DNA from: JBCBSZ01 sp039185015
Lineage (GTDB): Bacteria; Actinomycetota; Acidimicrobiia; Acidimicrobiales; Poriferisodalaceae
Length of the DNA stretch: 64,000 nt
NCBI GenBank assembly: GCA_039185015.1
Contig: JBCDAU010000024.1
Span: 17,722-81,721 of the forward strand
Direction: 5' to 3'
Shown: one piece after another, positions 33,858 through 42,045 of the stretch
Numbering within the stretch: position 1 is the first letter of the stretch
Layout: each line of letters begins with the position of its first letter
Notes under the pieces: generated by a model
What the model was told of the DNA's origin: nothing
What the model saw: the letters and a program-made list of their open reading frames with translations, nothing else
Databases searched by the model: none
Position numbers and translations under genes: made by a program

Positions 33858-35114
33858 TCACCCCTTCGCGCGGGACGTGAAGCCGAAGAGCTTCCCGGCG
33901 ACCTTCCTGATCTGGATCTCCTCGGAGCCCTCGGTGATCCGGTAGCGGCGATGGTGCCGGTAGATGTGCTCGAACGGCAGGTTCCGGCTGTACCCGTTGC
34001 CGCCGCAGGTCTGCATCGCCCGGTCGGCCGCTTCACAGCAGAACCGGTTGGCCCGGTAGTTGCACATGGCGACCTTGTCCGTGATCTCCATGTGATCGAT
34101 GCCCTCGTCCATCTCCCAGGCGGTCTTCCAGATGAGCGACCGGAGCATCTCGGCCTCGGTGGCGAGCTCGGCGAGCGGCCACTGGATCGCCTGGTTCGAC
34201 GACAACCGCTTGCCGAACACGTTGCGCTCGTTGGCGTAGTCGACGGCGAGGTCGATGCAGTGCAGACCGGCGCCGAGGCTGGACGCCGCCTGCCGGATCC
34301 GGTTCTCGTGGACGAAGAGCTGGGCGACCTCGAGGCCCCGGCCCTCCTCGCCGAGGATGTCGGCGTCGTTGACCCGCACGTCGGTGAGCTTCACGTGGGC
34401 GTGGTCGGTCGGCATGTTGAACGTCCACATGAAGTCGAGGACCTCGAAGCCCTCGGCGGACGTCGGCGTGATGAAGCAGGTGATGCCCCGCCCCTCGCCG
34501 GGCTGTCCCGACGTGCGGGCGAAGATGTAGTCGTGGGTCGCCTCGTGGACCCCGGTGTTCCAGTACTTCTCGCCGTTGATGATCCACTCGTCGCCGTCGC
34601 GGACGGCGGCGGTCTCCATCCAGGTCGCATCGGAGCCGTGCTTGGGCTCGGTCAGCCCGAAGCCGATGCGAGCCTCGCCGGCCAGCATCTTCGGGATCCA
34701 CTCCGCTTGCTGCGCCTCGGAGCCGTGGTGCTCCATCATCAGCACCGTCACGAGGTTGCCGACGATGCTGCTCTCGTTCTGCAGGTCGTTGTGGAGGCCG
34801 AGGCCACGACGGGCGAGATGCTCACGGACGATCGCCATGCCCAGGTTGGTGCCGTCACGGCCGCCGAAGCGGGCGGGCAGGTGATAGCGATAGAGCCCGG
34901 CGGCGTCGGCCCGACGGCGCATCTCCTTGAGGAGCGCCTCCCACTCGTGGTTCGGCAGTCCGTCGCGGTCCCAGTCGGTGCGGGAGTCCTCGCGGCGGTG
35001 ATCGAAGAAGCGTTCGTTGTCGTCCTGGGCCTGCAGCGGGACGATCTCGCGCTCGATGAAGTCGTCGCACTCGTCGAGTAGCTGCTGCACGTCCTTCGGG
35101 ATCGTGAAGTCCAC
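33858..35114 (-). CDS. Acyl-CoA dehydrogenase
   Basis: 418 residues, FAD-dependent. The N-terminal helical domain, the beta-domain motif IGFGLTEPKHGSDATW (FAD/substrate) and the C-terminal CGGNGYSRNLPFEHIYRHHR with the ending ITEGSEEIQIRKVAGK are all typical. I place the start at GTG 35114 rather than 35123 because GGGGAG is then 8 nt upstream. Likely introduces a double bond alpha-beta to an acyl-CoA in the cytosol; substrate unknown. Could work with the acyl-CoA synthetase of this window, though the genes are 16 kb apart. Confidence 0.9.
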   Translation of the reverse strand: MDFTIPKDVQQLLDECDDFIEREIVPLQAQDDNERFFDHRREDSRTDWDRDGLPNHEWEALLKEMRRRADAAGLYRYHLPARFGGRDGTNLGMAIVREHLARRGLGLHNDLQNESSIVGNLVTVLMMEHHGSEAQQAEWIPKMLAGEARIGFGLTEPKHGSDATWMETAAVRDGDEWIINGEKYWNTGVHEATHDYIFARTSGQPGEGRGITCFITPTSAEGFEVLDFMWTFNMPTDHAHVKLTDVRVNDADILGEEGRGLEVAQLFVHENRIRQAASSLGAGLHCIDLAVDYANERNVFGKRLSSNQAIQWPLAELATEAEMLRSLIWKTAWEMDEGIDHMEITDKVAMCNYRANRFCCEAADRAMQTCGGNGYSRNLPFEHIYRHHRRYRITEGSEEIQIRKVAGKLFGFTSRAKG

Positions 35115-35264
35115 GGTTCCCACTCCCCTCTGCGTCGGATCGCCCCTGCGCCGGGACGCTACCCGCGAGGCGCCGCCAGGCCCTGATCGAGCACGCCCGA
35201 TTCGAGGGGCGAGGCGGTACGGCCGCTGGTGAGAGCCGGAGCCCGGTTCGGCCCGGACACGGGC

Positions 35265-36992
35265 TCAGACGCTGACGTCGTCGAGGGCTCGGAGCAGCTG
35301 CAGCAGTCGAGCCGTCTGCGCGTCGTCGAGCTCGAGCTGCTCCAACCGCTCGACCATGGCCTCGATCTCGTACCAGGCGGCGCTCTCGGTGGAGGCACCG
35401 TCGGCGAGCCGTTCCGCCGAGCGCAGCAACCGTTCGGCGCGGTCGACCCGGAGATCGATCGGGCGGCCGGGTGCCCTCGGCGGCATCGGTGCTGGTTCGA
35501 TGCGCAGTGGTGTCGCCGGTGCGGACCCGTCCCGGCTCCGGGACGCTGCCGCCGTGGTGACGTCCGGCTGCTCGCCGTCGCCGGAGGTCGGGTCGGTCGT
35601 CGGCCGGTCGTCGGTGCCCGTCGGGGCCGCCGCCGGCGTGGGCTCGCGTCGGTCGGTCGGCTCCGAGGTCCCCGTCGGGGTCGGTTGCCGTCGCCGGACC
35701 TCGGGCAGGGGCGAGGCGACATCGAGCCGACTGGTCGCCCGGCGGAGCACGGCGCCCACGTCCTGGCGGATGGGCGCGGAGACGGGTACCCGATCCCACA
35801 CGTCGGACAGGAGCGCGACCGCCCGGTGCGTCTGGCCGTCGACGAGCAACAGGTCGCACAGCTGCAACGCTCGCTCGGCGGCCTGCTCGTGGACTCCGGC
35901 GGCGAGCTGGTGGGCGATGGCGTCCTCGGCGTCGTCGAGTCCCACGCCGGCGCGGTCGGCGCTGTGGTACGCCGCGGCCATGCGGAGGTGGCGTGTCCTG
36001 GCGGTCATCTCGTTGCTCTCGAGGGTCCGGATGCCCGAAGCCGTCCACGAGTCCAGCAACCACTGGTCTCGCCCGGTGGCGAGCAGCATGCCGATCGCGG
36101 CGAGCTGGCGAGCGACCTCGCCGACGTGGTCCCGAGCGGTCGTCCCGAGGGCGTCGGCCAGCGTCGAGGTCATGATCGGTCGGTTGGCGAGCGCGGCGTG
36201 GGCGAGGAGCTCCCAGGCCCGGTCGTCGAGACGGTCCACGATGATCCGCAGCAACCGGTCGCGCACCATCGTCGGCGCGAGGTCGATCTCCTGGCCGAGC
36301 TCGTTGCGCAGGCGTCGCCGCGTCGGTCGGCCGAGCCGGATCGCGGCGTCGGTCAGCTCGGTGAGCCGTGGATATCCGGCGATCACCTGTCGGGTGGCGA
36401 AGTTCAGGTCGGTGAGCAGCGAGCGGACCTGCGGCCAGCTGGCGAGCAGCTCCTCGAGGTCGTTGCCGGCGAGCGGGGTGACCGGGAGCACGGGCAGCAG
36501 GCCGGTGAGATCGTCGACCGGACCGCGGGTCGTGACGAGGATCCGGCCGGCGCCGACCTCCGCCGCCTGAGCGAGGCGCATCACGAGCTCCTGGGTGCCG
36601 CGGTCCCGGAGCTTGCCCGAGGTCGATGCGACATGCCGGTCCAGGCCGTCGAGCACGAGGATCAGCGGCTCGTCGCACATCACGGCGGCGAGGCGACGGA
36701 TCCGTTCGGCGTCATCGGTGGCGCGCCGCAGCCAGGCCGCCCGAGCGGGCAGCGCACGTGCGACGCGGGCGACGACGAGGGACGCGTTCAGCCGCCGTTC
36801 GACGACGGCGCACGGCCGATCGTCGGCGTGGAGCTCGGCGACGAGTCGCCGGGCGATGGTGGTCTTGCCGATGCCACCCGGGCCGGTGATCTGGACACCG
36901 CGGGCGTGATCGGAGCCGAGGAGGAGTCCTCGGGCGGCATCGAGCTCGGCGGTGCGACCCGAGGGGAGACGGCGTGCGGTCGGAGCGGGCAC
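35265..36992 (-). CDS. STAND-type (NB-ARC-like) P-loop ATPase without an effector domain
   Basis: 575 residues. Walker A GPGGIGKTT (37-45), Walker B LILVLDGLD (about 110-118), an arginine sensor in GRILVTTRG (about 150-157), then helical repeats to about 400, a Pro/Thr/Ala-rich low-complexity linker and a final helical acidic stretch. This is the nucleotide switch of the STAND class, usually joined to an effector or DNA-binding domain; none is recognisable here. It may regulate a partner encoded elsewhere. GTG start. About 100 bp upstream on the same strand lies the PH-like gene, separated by a hairpin. Confidence 0.75.
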   Translation of the reverse strand: MPAPTARRLPSGRTAELDAARGLLLGSDHARGVQITGPGGIGKTTIARRLVAELHADDRPCAVVERRLNASLVVARVARALPARAAWLRRATDDAERIRRLAAVMCDEPLILVLDGLDRHVASTSGKLRDRGTQELVMRLAQAAEVGAGRILVTTRGPVDDLTGLLPVLPVTPLAGNDLEELLASWPQVRSLLTDLNFATRQVIAGYPRLTELTDAAIRLGRPTRRRLRNELGQEIDLAPTMVRDRLLRIIVDRLDDRAWELLAHAALANRPIMTSTLADALGTTARDHVGEVARQLAAIGMLLATGRDQWLLDSWTASGIRTLESNEMTARTRHLRMAAAYHSADRAGVGLDDAEDAIAHQLAAGVHEQAAERALQLCDLLLVDGQTHRAVALLSDVWDRVPVSAPIRQDVGAVLRRATSRLDVASPLPEVRRRQPTPTGTSEPTDRREPTPAAAPTGTDDRPTTDPTSGDGEQPDVTTAAASRSRDGSAPATPLRIEPAPMPPRAPGRPIDLRVDRAERLLRSAERLADGASTESAAWYEIEAMVERLEQLELDDAQTARLLQLLRALDDVSV

Positions 36993-37056
36993 GCTGCCCG
37001 ACGGTACCGCGAATCAGTCACCCTTCGGGGTCACGACGCCACTTTGAGCGATCCTC

Positions 37057-37080
37057 GGTCGATGGTGCTCCCCATCGACC
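37057..37080 (-). terminator. 9-bp hairpin after the PH-like gene
   Basis: GGTCGATGG (37057-37065) and CCATCGACC (37072-37080) pair perfectly over 9 bp with a 6-nt loop, starting 10 nt beyond the PH-like gene stop. Probably ends the leuA transcript. Confidence 0.6.
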
Positions 37081-37090
37081 CTCGGCCACC

Positions 37091-37573
37091 TCAGGTGGGC
37101 GGCTCGTTCCCGGCGAGCAGCGACCGGATCGCGGCCAGCAGCCGCTCAGGATCCTGCGACGCGTGCGCGAGGAGCTGGGTCGTCGAACCGTCGGTGAACC
37201 GCAGCGTGAGGTCGGTGTTGCCGACCCCCTGGCCCGGGCGCTCGTCGACGTCGGAGAGCTCGGCGGCGGTGAACTCGGCGTCGAGATCGCGGGTCGGCCA
37301 CCCCCAGCGGCCCTGTCGCAACCACGCGACCCGGCTCGTCGTGACGACGAGGTAGCCGTTGCGTCTCGGCACCCGATCGGCGAGCAGGCCGGCATCGCTG
37401 TCGTCGAGCTTGGCCGCGACGGCGTCGGCCATGGCCGAACCGAGGCGACCGCGCTCGTTCAGCCCTCGGCTGACCGATCCCTTGGGTTGGACCACCCCGG
37501 CGACCACGAACTCCTCATCCGGTCGGAGGTGCGCCGTGAACCTCTTCTGCGCTCGCTTGGAGAAGTCAGGCAC
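37091..37573 (-). CDS. PH-like domain protein, unknown function
   Basis: 160 residues. The middle part, with GYLVVTTSRVAWLRQGRWGW, ELSDVDER and DLTLRFTDGSTTQLL, has the strand pattern of bacterial PH-like domains, followed by a C-terminal helix (DPERLLAAIRSLLAG). The start (MPDFSKRAQKRF) is basic. Its GTG lies 5 bases inside the end of leuA (8-nt overlap), so it is translated with leuA. Why it is coupled to leucine synthesis is unknown. Confidence 0.7.
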   Translation of the reverse strand: MPDFSKRAQKRFTAHLRPDEEFVVAGVVQPKGSVSRGLNERGRLGSAMADAVAAKLDDSDAGLLADRVPRRNGYLVVTTSRVAWLRQGRWGWPTRDLDAEFTAAELSDVDERPGQGVGNTDLTLRFTDGSTTQLLAHASQDPERLLAAIRSLLAGNEPPT

Positions 37574-39272
37574 CTGGAGTCGTGTCGAAGCCCCCGAGCT
37601 TCGCGTGGCCCCGGTTGATCGCCGAGGCGATCGCCCGGAGGGAGGCGGTCACGATGCTCTTGTGCATGCCGACGCCCCAGACGGGGTCGCCGCCGGTCGA
37701 GACCAGCTCGACGTAGGCGACGGCGTTCGCATCCGCCCCGCCGCCAACCGCGTGCTCGGCGTAGTCGGCGAGGCGGAACTCCAGGCCGAGGTCCCGGCGC
37801 AGCGCGTTGCAGAAGGCCTCGATCGGGCCGGAACCCGAGGCCGAGATCTCCCGCTCGGTTCCGCCGGAGACGATGTCGGCGGTGAGGGTGGTGTCCTCCT
37901 CGTCGCCGGACACGGTCGTCGCCCGGTGGCGGAGGAACTGCAGCGGGGCCGTGGTCGCCAGGTAGGTCTTCTCGAACGTCTCCCAGATCTCCACCGGCTT
38001 GATCTCGGCGCCGGAGTCGTCGGTGATCGACTGGACGACCTGCGAGAACTCGATCTGGCAACGGCGAGGCAGGTCGAGGCCGTACTCGCTCTTCAGGATG
38101 TAGGCGACGCCGCCCTTGCCCGACTGCGAGTTGACCCGGATGATCGCCTCGTACGAGCGACCGACGTGAGCCGGATCGATCGGCAGGTACGGGACCTCCC
38201 ACGCCTCGTAGTCGTCTGGCAGGTCCTCCATGCCCTTCTTGATCGCGTCCTGGTGGGAGCCCGAGAAGGCGGTGTAGACGAGGTCGCCCACGTAGGGGTG
38301 CCGGGGGTTGATCGGCAGGCGGTTGGCGTACTCGGTCACCCGACGGATCTCGTCGATGTCGGAGAAGTCCAGCATCGGGTCGACGCCCTGGCTGAACAGG
38401 TTGAGCGCCAGCGTCGGGATGCAGACGTTGCCGGTGCGCTCGCCGTTGCCGAACAGGGTGCCCTCGATCCGGTCGGCGCCGGCCATGACGCCCAGCTCGG
38501 CGGCGGCGACGGCGGTGCCGCGGTCGTTGTGGGGGTGCAGCGAGAGGATCACGGCGTCACGACGTGACAGGTTCCGGTGCATCCACTCGATCTGGTCGGC
38601 GTAGATGTTCGGCGTGGCCATCTCGACGGTCGCCGGGAGGTTGACCACCGCCTTGCGGTCCTTGGTCGGCTCCCAGACATCGAGCACCGCCTCGGTCACC
38701 TCGAGGGCCACCTCGAGCTCGGTCCCGGTGAAGCTCTCGGGTGAGTACTGCAGGCGCACGTCCTCGACGTCGCGCATCTGGTCGATGTTGGCCCGCACGA
38801 GGTCGGCGCCGCGCACGGCGATGTCCTTGATGCCGGCGACATCGGTGCGGAACACGACCCGGCGCTGGAGGGTGGACGTTGAGTTGTAGAGGTGCACGAT
38901 CGAGCGGGGGATGCCCCGGATGGCGGAGAAGGTCTTCTCGATCAGCTCGGGACGGGCCTGGACGAGCACCTGGCAGGTGACGTCGTCGGGGACCAGATCC
39001 TGCTCGGCGAGCACGCGGGCGAAGTCGAAGTCGGGCTGGGAGGCCGACGGGAAGCCGATCTCGATCTCCTTGAACCCGATCTCGACGAGCGTCGTGAACA
39101 TCCGCACCTTGCGCTCGACGTCCATCGGCTCGATGAGGGCCTGGTTGCCGTCACGAAGGTCGACCGAGCACCACATCGGAGCCTCGGTGATCACCGCACC
39201 CGGCCAGGTGCGGTCGTCGAGGCCGATGGGTGCGAAGGGCCGGTATCGCTCGAACGGCATCTTCTCAGCCAT
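37566..39272 (-). CDS. leuA: 2-isopropylmalate synthase
   Basis: 568 residues. Condenses acetyl-CoA and 2-oxoisovalerate, the first step of leucine synthesis. The TIM barrel carries MWCSVDLRDGNQAL, the metal-binding HPHNDRGTA and GNGERTGNVCI; the last ~130 residues form the leucine-binding regulatory domain. Length and N terminus (MPFERYRPFAPIGLDDR) match the actinobacterial class. ATG 39272 has GAGGAAG about 7 nt upstream; earlier in-frame codons lie in the attenuator. Controlled by the attenuator at 39331-39440. Confidence 0.96.
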   Translation of the reverse strand: MAEKMPFERYRPFAPIGLDDRTWPGAVITEAPMWCSVDLRDGNQALIEPMDVERKVRMFTTLVEIGFKEIEIGFPSASQPDFDFARVLAEQDLVPDDVTCQVLVQARPELIEKTFSAIRGIPRSIVHLYNSTSTLQRRVVFRTDVAGIKDIAVRGADLVRANIDQMRDVEDVRLQYSPESFTGTELEVALEVTEAVLDVWEPTKDRKAVVNLPATVEMATPNIYADQIEWMHRNLSRRDAVILSLHPHNDRGTAVAAAELGVMAGADRIEGTLFGNGERTGNVCIPTLALNLFSQGVDPMLDFSDIDEIRRVTEYANRLPINPRHPYVGDLVYTAFSGSHQDAIKKGMEDLPDDYEAWEVPYLPIDPAHVGRSYEAIIRVNSQSGKGGVAYILKSEYGLDLPRRCQIEFSQVVQSITDDSGAEIKPVEIWETFEKTYLATTAPLQFLRHRATTVSGDEEDTTLTADIVSGGTEREISASGSGPIEAFCNALRRDLGLEFRLADYAEHAVGGGADANAVAYVELVSTGGDPVWGVGMHKSIVTASLRAIASAINRGHAKLGGFDTTPGA

Positions 39273-39330
39273 GTCGGTCTTCCTCGTTGGTGGTGGATCG
39301 TTGAGTGGTCGATGAACCGGGGCACCGGCC

Positions 39331-39373
39331 CCGAAAAGCAAGAAACCCCCTGGGCCCGGTGGGGCGCAGGAGG
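39331..39373 (-). terminator. leuA attenuator terminator
   Basis: On the minus strand CCTCCTG (39373-39367) pairs with CAGGGGG (39352-39346, one T-G wobble), and inside it GCCC-CACC-GGGC forms a second 4-bp stem. The run TTTCTTGCTTTT follows directly (39345-39334). This is the clearest intrinsic terminator with a T-tract in the window and lies between the leader peptide and leuA. Confidence 0.85.
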
Positions 39374-39377
39374 CACG

Positions 39378-39404
39378 GCGAGCGGCGTATGTGGCGGCGC
39401 TCGC
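39378..39404 (-). promoter_or_regulatory. Pause-type hairpin of the leuA attenuator
   Basis: GCGAGCG and CGCTCGC (39378-39384 and 39398-39404) form a 7-bp stem that starts at the base after the leader peptide stop. It is positioned as the first hairpin (pause or anti-antiterminator) of a transcription attenuator. Confidence 0.65.
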
Positions 39405-39440
39405 CTACATGAGCAGAAGGAGGAGGGTGGCCCGGGTCAT
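39405..39440 (-). CDS. leuL: leuA leader peptide (five consecutive Leu codons)
   Basis: ATG ACC CGG GCC ACC, then CTC CTC CTT CTG CTC, then ATG TAG: the peptide MTRATLLLLLM, 11 residues. It ends one base before the first attenuator hairpin. A ribosome stalling on the Leu codons when charged tRNA-Leu is low would change RNA folding and allow read-through into leuA. Start context: a -10-like CATACT lies 7 nt upstream and GGAG just before the ATG, so the message may be leaderless or nearly so. Confidence 0.85.
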   Translation of the reverse strand: MTRATLLLLLM

Positions 39441-39447
39441 CGTCTCC

Positions 39448-39476
39448 AGTATGCACGTCGACCCCTCCCAGGTCGA
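39448..39476 (-). promoter_or_regulatory. Candidate leuL-leuA promoter
   Basis: On the minus strand TCGACC (39476-39471), a 17-bp spacer and CATACT (39453-39448), 4 of 6 matches each to the -35 and -10 consensus. Transcription would start at about the leader peptide ATG. Confidence 0.5.
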
Positions 39477-39494
39477 GCGAATGGTCGCCGGCGC

Positions 39495-40010
39495 TCAGGC
39501 GGGGCGGACCACCGGACGCTCGAACACCAGCACCGATCCGTCGTCCGCCGCACAGGACGCGTCGGACGCCCGCCTCCCGATCTCGGTGAACCCGGCGCGC
39601 CGCGCAGCCCGGATCGACGCCTCGTTGTCCGGGTGGATGTCCAGCACGGCGACGGTGGCGCTGGTCGTCGGGAGCCACTCGAGGACGGTCTCGAGCGCAT
39701 CGCCGAGCAGGCCGCGACCACGGGCGGCGGGAGCGAGCCAGTACGCGATCGTCACCATCTCGCCGCGTTGGATCACCGGGAGGTTCCCGACCGGTGCGCC
39801 CGTCGCCGGGTCGACGATCGCGAAGGGGTAGGTGACCTGGTCCTCGATCGCCGCCCCGATCGCGGCCCTGGCGACGGCGACGGTCAGGTCGGCTTCCTCG
39901 GTCGTCCACCGGATGATCTCGGCGTCCCGGGACGAGACGTAGCGCTCGGCCTCGTCAGGGCTCCAGGCGCGGAGGAGGGTTCGCTCGCCGGTGAGGGTGG
40001 GGCAGCGCAT
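39495..40010 (-). CDS. GNAT-family N-acetyltransferase (RimJ/RimL type)
   Basis: 171 residues. The opening TLTGERTLLRAWSPDEAERY is typical of RimJ/RimL-like GNATs. The acetyl-CoA pyrophosphate loop reads WLAPAARGRGLLGDALETVL and the late motif IHPDNEASIRAARRAGFTEIGRR. It would acetylate a protein N terminus or a small amine; substrate not predictable. It lies just upstream of the leuA leader on the same strand but probably has its own transcript. Confidence 0.88.
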   Translation of the reverse strand: MRCPTLTGERTLLRAWSPDEAERYVSSRDAEIIRWTTEEADLTVAVARAAIGAAIEDQVTYPFAIVDPATGAPVGNLPVIQRGEMVTIAYWLAPAARGRGLLGDALETVLEWLPTTSATVAVLDIHPDNEASIRAARRAGFTEIGRRASDASCAADDGSVLVFERPVVRPA

Positions 40011-40114
40011 CGACCGGTCCTCCTCGGACGGAGCGGCAAGTCTGGCATTCGGCGCACCTCCTCTCGGGTCGACTTCGGTGCCGTGCTGCTGTCCGGTCGG
40101 CTCACGCCCGATGG

Positions 40115-40120
40115 CACAGT
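40115..40120 (+). promoter_or_regulatory. -10-like CACAGT, 6 nt before the start codon
   Basis: CACAGT is followed by GGGCCG and the GTG at 40127. Weak match, listed because its spacing equals that at other genes in the window. Confidence 0.2.
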
Positions 40121-40126
40121 GGGCCG

Positions 40127-41443
40127 GTGGTCCCCGCCCCCCGTGGACCGTTGCGGCCCGCGGAGCTGGCCGAGGCGGTCGTCCTCGCCGACCTCGCCGT
40201 GCTCGCGCTCTTCATCGGCCGGCTCACGCCGTTCTCCGCGCTCAGCCCGGCGTTCGCCGCCGTCCCGATCGCCGTGCTGGCGGCGCGTCGACGGAATCGG
40301 GCGGTCGCGGTGGCCGGGTGGGTCACGGTCGTGCTGGCCTTCCTGCTCGCCAGCTTCGGTACGGCGCAGTCGGCGATCGTCGCCGTCCTGTGGGGTCTCG
40401 TCGCCGGCTGGGGCCACCGGGCCGGATGGGGGTTGGTGCGGACCGTCGCCGTGACCCTCGTCGTCGGGTGGACCGTGGTCGCCGCCGCCACCCTGACGGT
40501 GCTCGGGGTGTTCACCGAGTTCCGGCGTCTCGCGCTCGAACAGGTCACGGTGCAGTGGGGTGGGCTCAGCGAGTCGCTGTCAGCGATCGGTCTCGACCCG
40601 GTCGCCGACGTCGGCGACGACGTCGTCAGCACCGCCGTGCGGGGCTGGTGGTGGTCCGTCCCGATCTTCCAGTTGGGCGTCTCGATCGTGCTCGCCCTGT
40701 TCCTCCGCCGGCTGGCCCGCCCCGTCCTCCGACGGGTCGATCGAAGCCTCGGTGAGCCGCCGCCGGCGAGGGAGCCCGAGTCCGATGACGGCGGCCCGAT
40801 CGCCCCGGTCCCGCTGCGACTGCGGAACGTCTCGATCGAGCGCGAAGGCCGGCCCGTCCTCGCCGGCGTCGACCTCGTGATCGAGCCGGGCACGCTCACG
40901 GTCCTCGTCGGGCACAACGGCGCGGGGAAGTCCTCGCTGCTGGCGTTGCTCGCCGGGACCCGCTCGGCCGAGGCGGGTTCCGTGGAGCGACCCGCCACCG
41001 CAGGACTCGGCCGCCCCGGCGGTGTGGCCGTGGTCGCACAGCGTCCCGAGACACAGGTGATCGGTGCCCGGGTTCGAGACGACCTCGCGTGGGGCTTGCG
41101 GCGTCCTCCCACCGAGCTGGAGATCGCCGAGGCGCTCGCGGTCGTCGGGCTGCCCGAGGCTGCGGACCGGCCGACGGCCGAGCTGTCCGGCGGGGAGCTG
41201 CAGCGAGTCGCGCTCGCCGCGGCGCTCGTCCGCCGCCCGGCGCTCCTGCTCTCCGACGAGAGCACGGCGATGATCGACCCGCCAGGCCGTGATGCGATCC
41301 GGTCGGCACTGCGAGCGGCCGCCGATGCCGGTGTCGCCGTCGTCCACGCGTCCCACCTGATCGACGACGTGGCCGTCGCCGATCGGGTGTTCCGCCTCCA
41401 GGCGGGCACGCTGACCGAGCTCGACCCGGGCGGTGTCGTGTGA
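40127..41443 (+). CDS. ECF transporter S component fused to ATPase A1
   Basis: 438 residues. About 1-210 is a membrane domain with roughly six helices, matching a substrate-binding S component; about 230-438 is an ABC ATPase with Walker A GHNGAGKSS, signature LSGGELQRVALA and Walker B ALLLSDES. The linker is acidic and proline-rich. Together with the next two genes it makes a complete energy-coupling-factor importer. Substrate unknown: no vitamin pathway gene or riboswitch adjoins it. A comparable S-A fusion exists in mycobacteria (Rv2326c, where both ATPases are fused), to my knowledge. GTG start. Confidence 0.85.
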   Translation: MVPAPRGPLRPAELAEAVVLADLAVLALFIGRLTPFSALSPAFAAVPIAVLAARRRNRAVAVAGWVTVVLAFLLASFGTAQSAIVAVLWGLVAGWGHRAGWGLVRTVAVTLVVGWTVVAAATLTVLGVFTEFRRLALEQVTVQWGGLSESLSAIGLDPVADVGDDVVSTAVRGWWWSVPIFQLGVSIVLALFLRRLARPVLRRVDRSLGEPPPAREPESDDGGPIAPVPLRLRNVSIEREGRPVLAGVDLVIEPGTLTVLVGHNGAGKSSLLALLAGTRSAEAGSVERPATAGLGRPGGVAVVAQRPETQVIGARVRDDLAWGLRRPPTELEIAEALAVVGLPEAADRPTAELSGGELQRVALAAALVRRPALLLSDESTAMIDPPGRDAIRSALRAAADAGVAVVHASHLIDDVAVADRVFRLQAGTLTELDPGGVV

Positions 41444-42045
41444 TCGAGCTCCGCGACGTCGGTCACGTCCACGCCGCCGGCAGCCCGTGGGCCCGTCGAG
41501 CCCTGCAGCACGTCGAGCTCGACGTCGCCATCGGCGAGCGCATCGCCGTCGTCGGGCACAACGGTGCCGGCAAGTCGACACTCGCCGAGATCCTGGCAGG
41601 GGTCCTGGTGCCGACCGAGGGCCTCGCATCGCTCGACGGCACGCCGCTCGACGAGGTGGACGGCCGCCTCGCGCTCGTGCTCCAACAGGCTCGCCTCCAG
41701 CTGCTCCGGCCCCTCGTCCGTCACGAGCTGGAGGTCGGGGCCGCGTCGCGTCAGGTGCGCGAGCTCACCGGTCGCCTGGGCGTCTCGCACCTGTTCGAGC
41801 GGCCCGTCGATCAGCTCTCCGGCGGACAGCAGCGGCTCGTCGCGCTCGCCGGCGCCCTGCTCAGGGGACGCGACGTCCTGGTCCTGGACGAGCCCTTCGC
41901 CGGGCTCGATGGCGAAGCGTCAGCCCAGCTCGTCCGCATCCTCGACGAGATCGACGGCACCGTCATCGTGGTGACCCACGACCTGGCACCGTTGGCCCCG
42001 CTCGCGCCCCGGGTGGTGCGCCTCGATCGGGGAGGGGTGTCGTGA
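41440..42045 (+). CDS. ECF transporter ATPase A2
   Basis: 201 residues, a short ABC ATPase. Walker A GHNGAGKST, Q-loop LVLQQARLQL, signature LSGGQQRLVALA, Walker B VLVLDEPFAGLD and switch His in VTHD are all present. It pairs with the ATPase half of the upstream fusion to form the heterodimeric energy module. GTG overlaps the upstream stop by 4 nt and its own stop overlaps the T-component start. Confidence 0.92.
   Translation: MIELRDVGHVHAAGSPWARRALQHVELDVAIGERIAVVGHNGAGKSTLAEILAGVLVPTEGLASLDGTPLDEVDGRLALVLQQARLQLLRPLVRHELEVGAASRQVRELTGRLGVSHLFERPVDQLSGGQQRLVALAGALLRGRDVLVLDEPFAGLDGEASAQLVRILDEIDGTVIVVTHDLAPLAPLAPRVVRLDRGGVS

Noticed and set aside
35265..37573. Antiphage defence island around the STAND ATPase
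   Set aside because: No nuclease, TIR, protease or other known effector lies near; the neighbours are metabolic genes.
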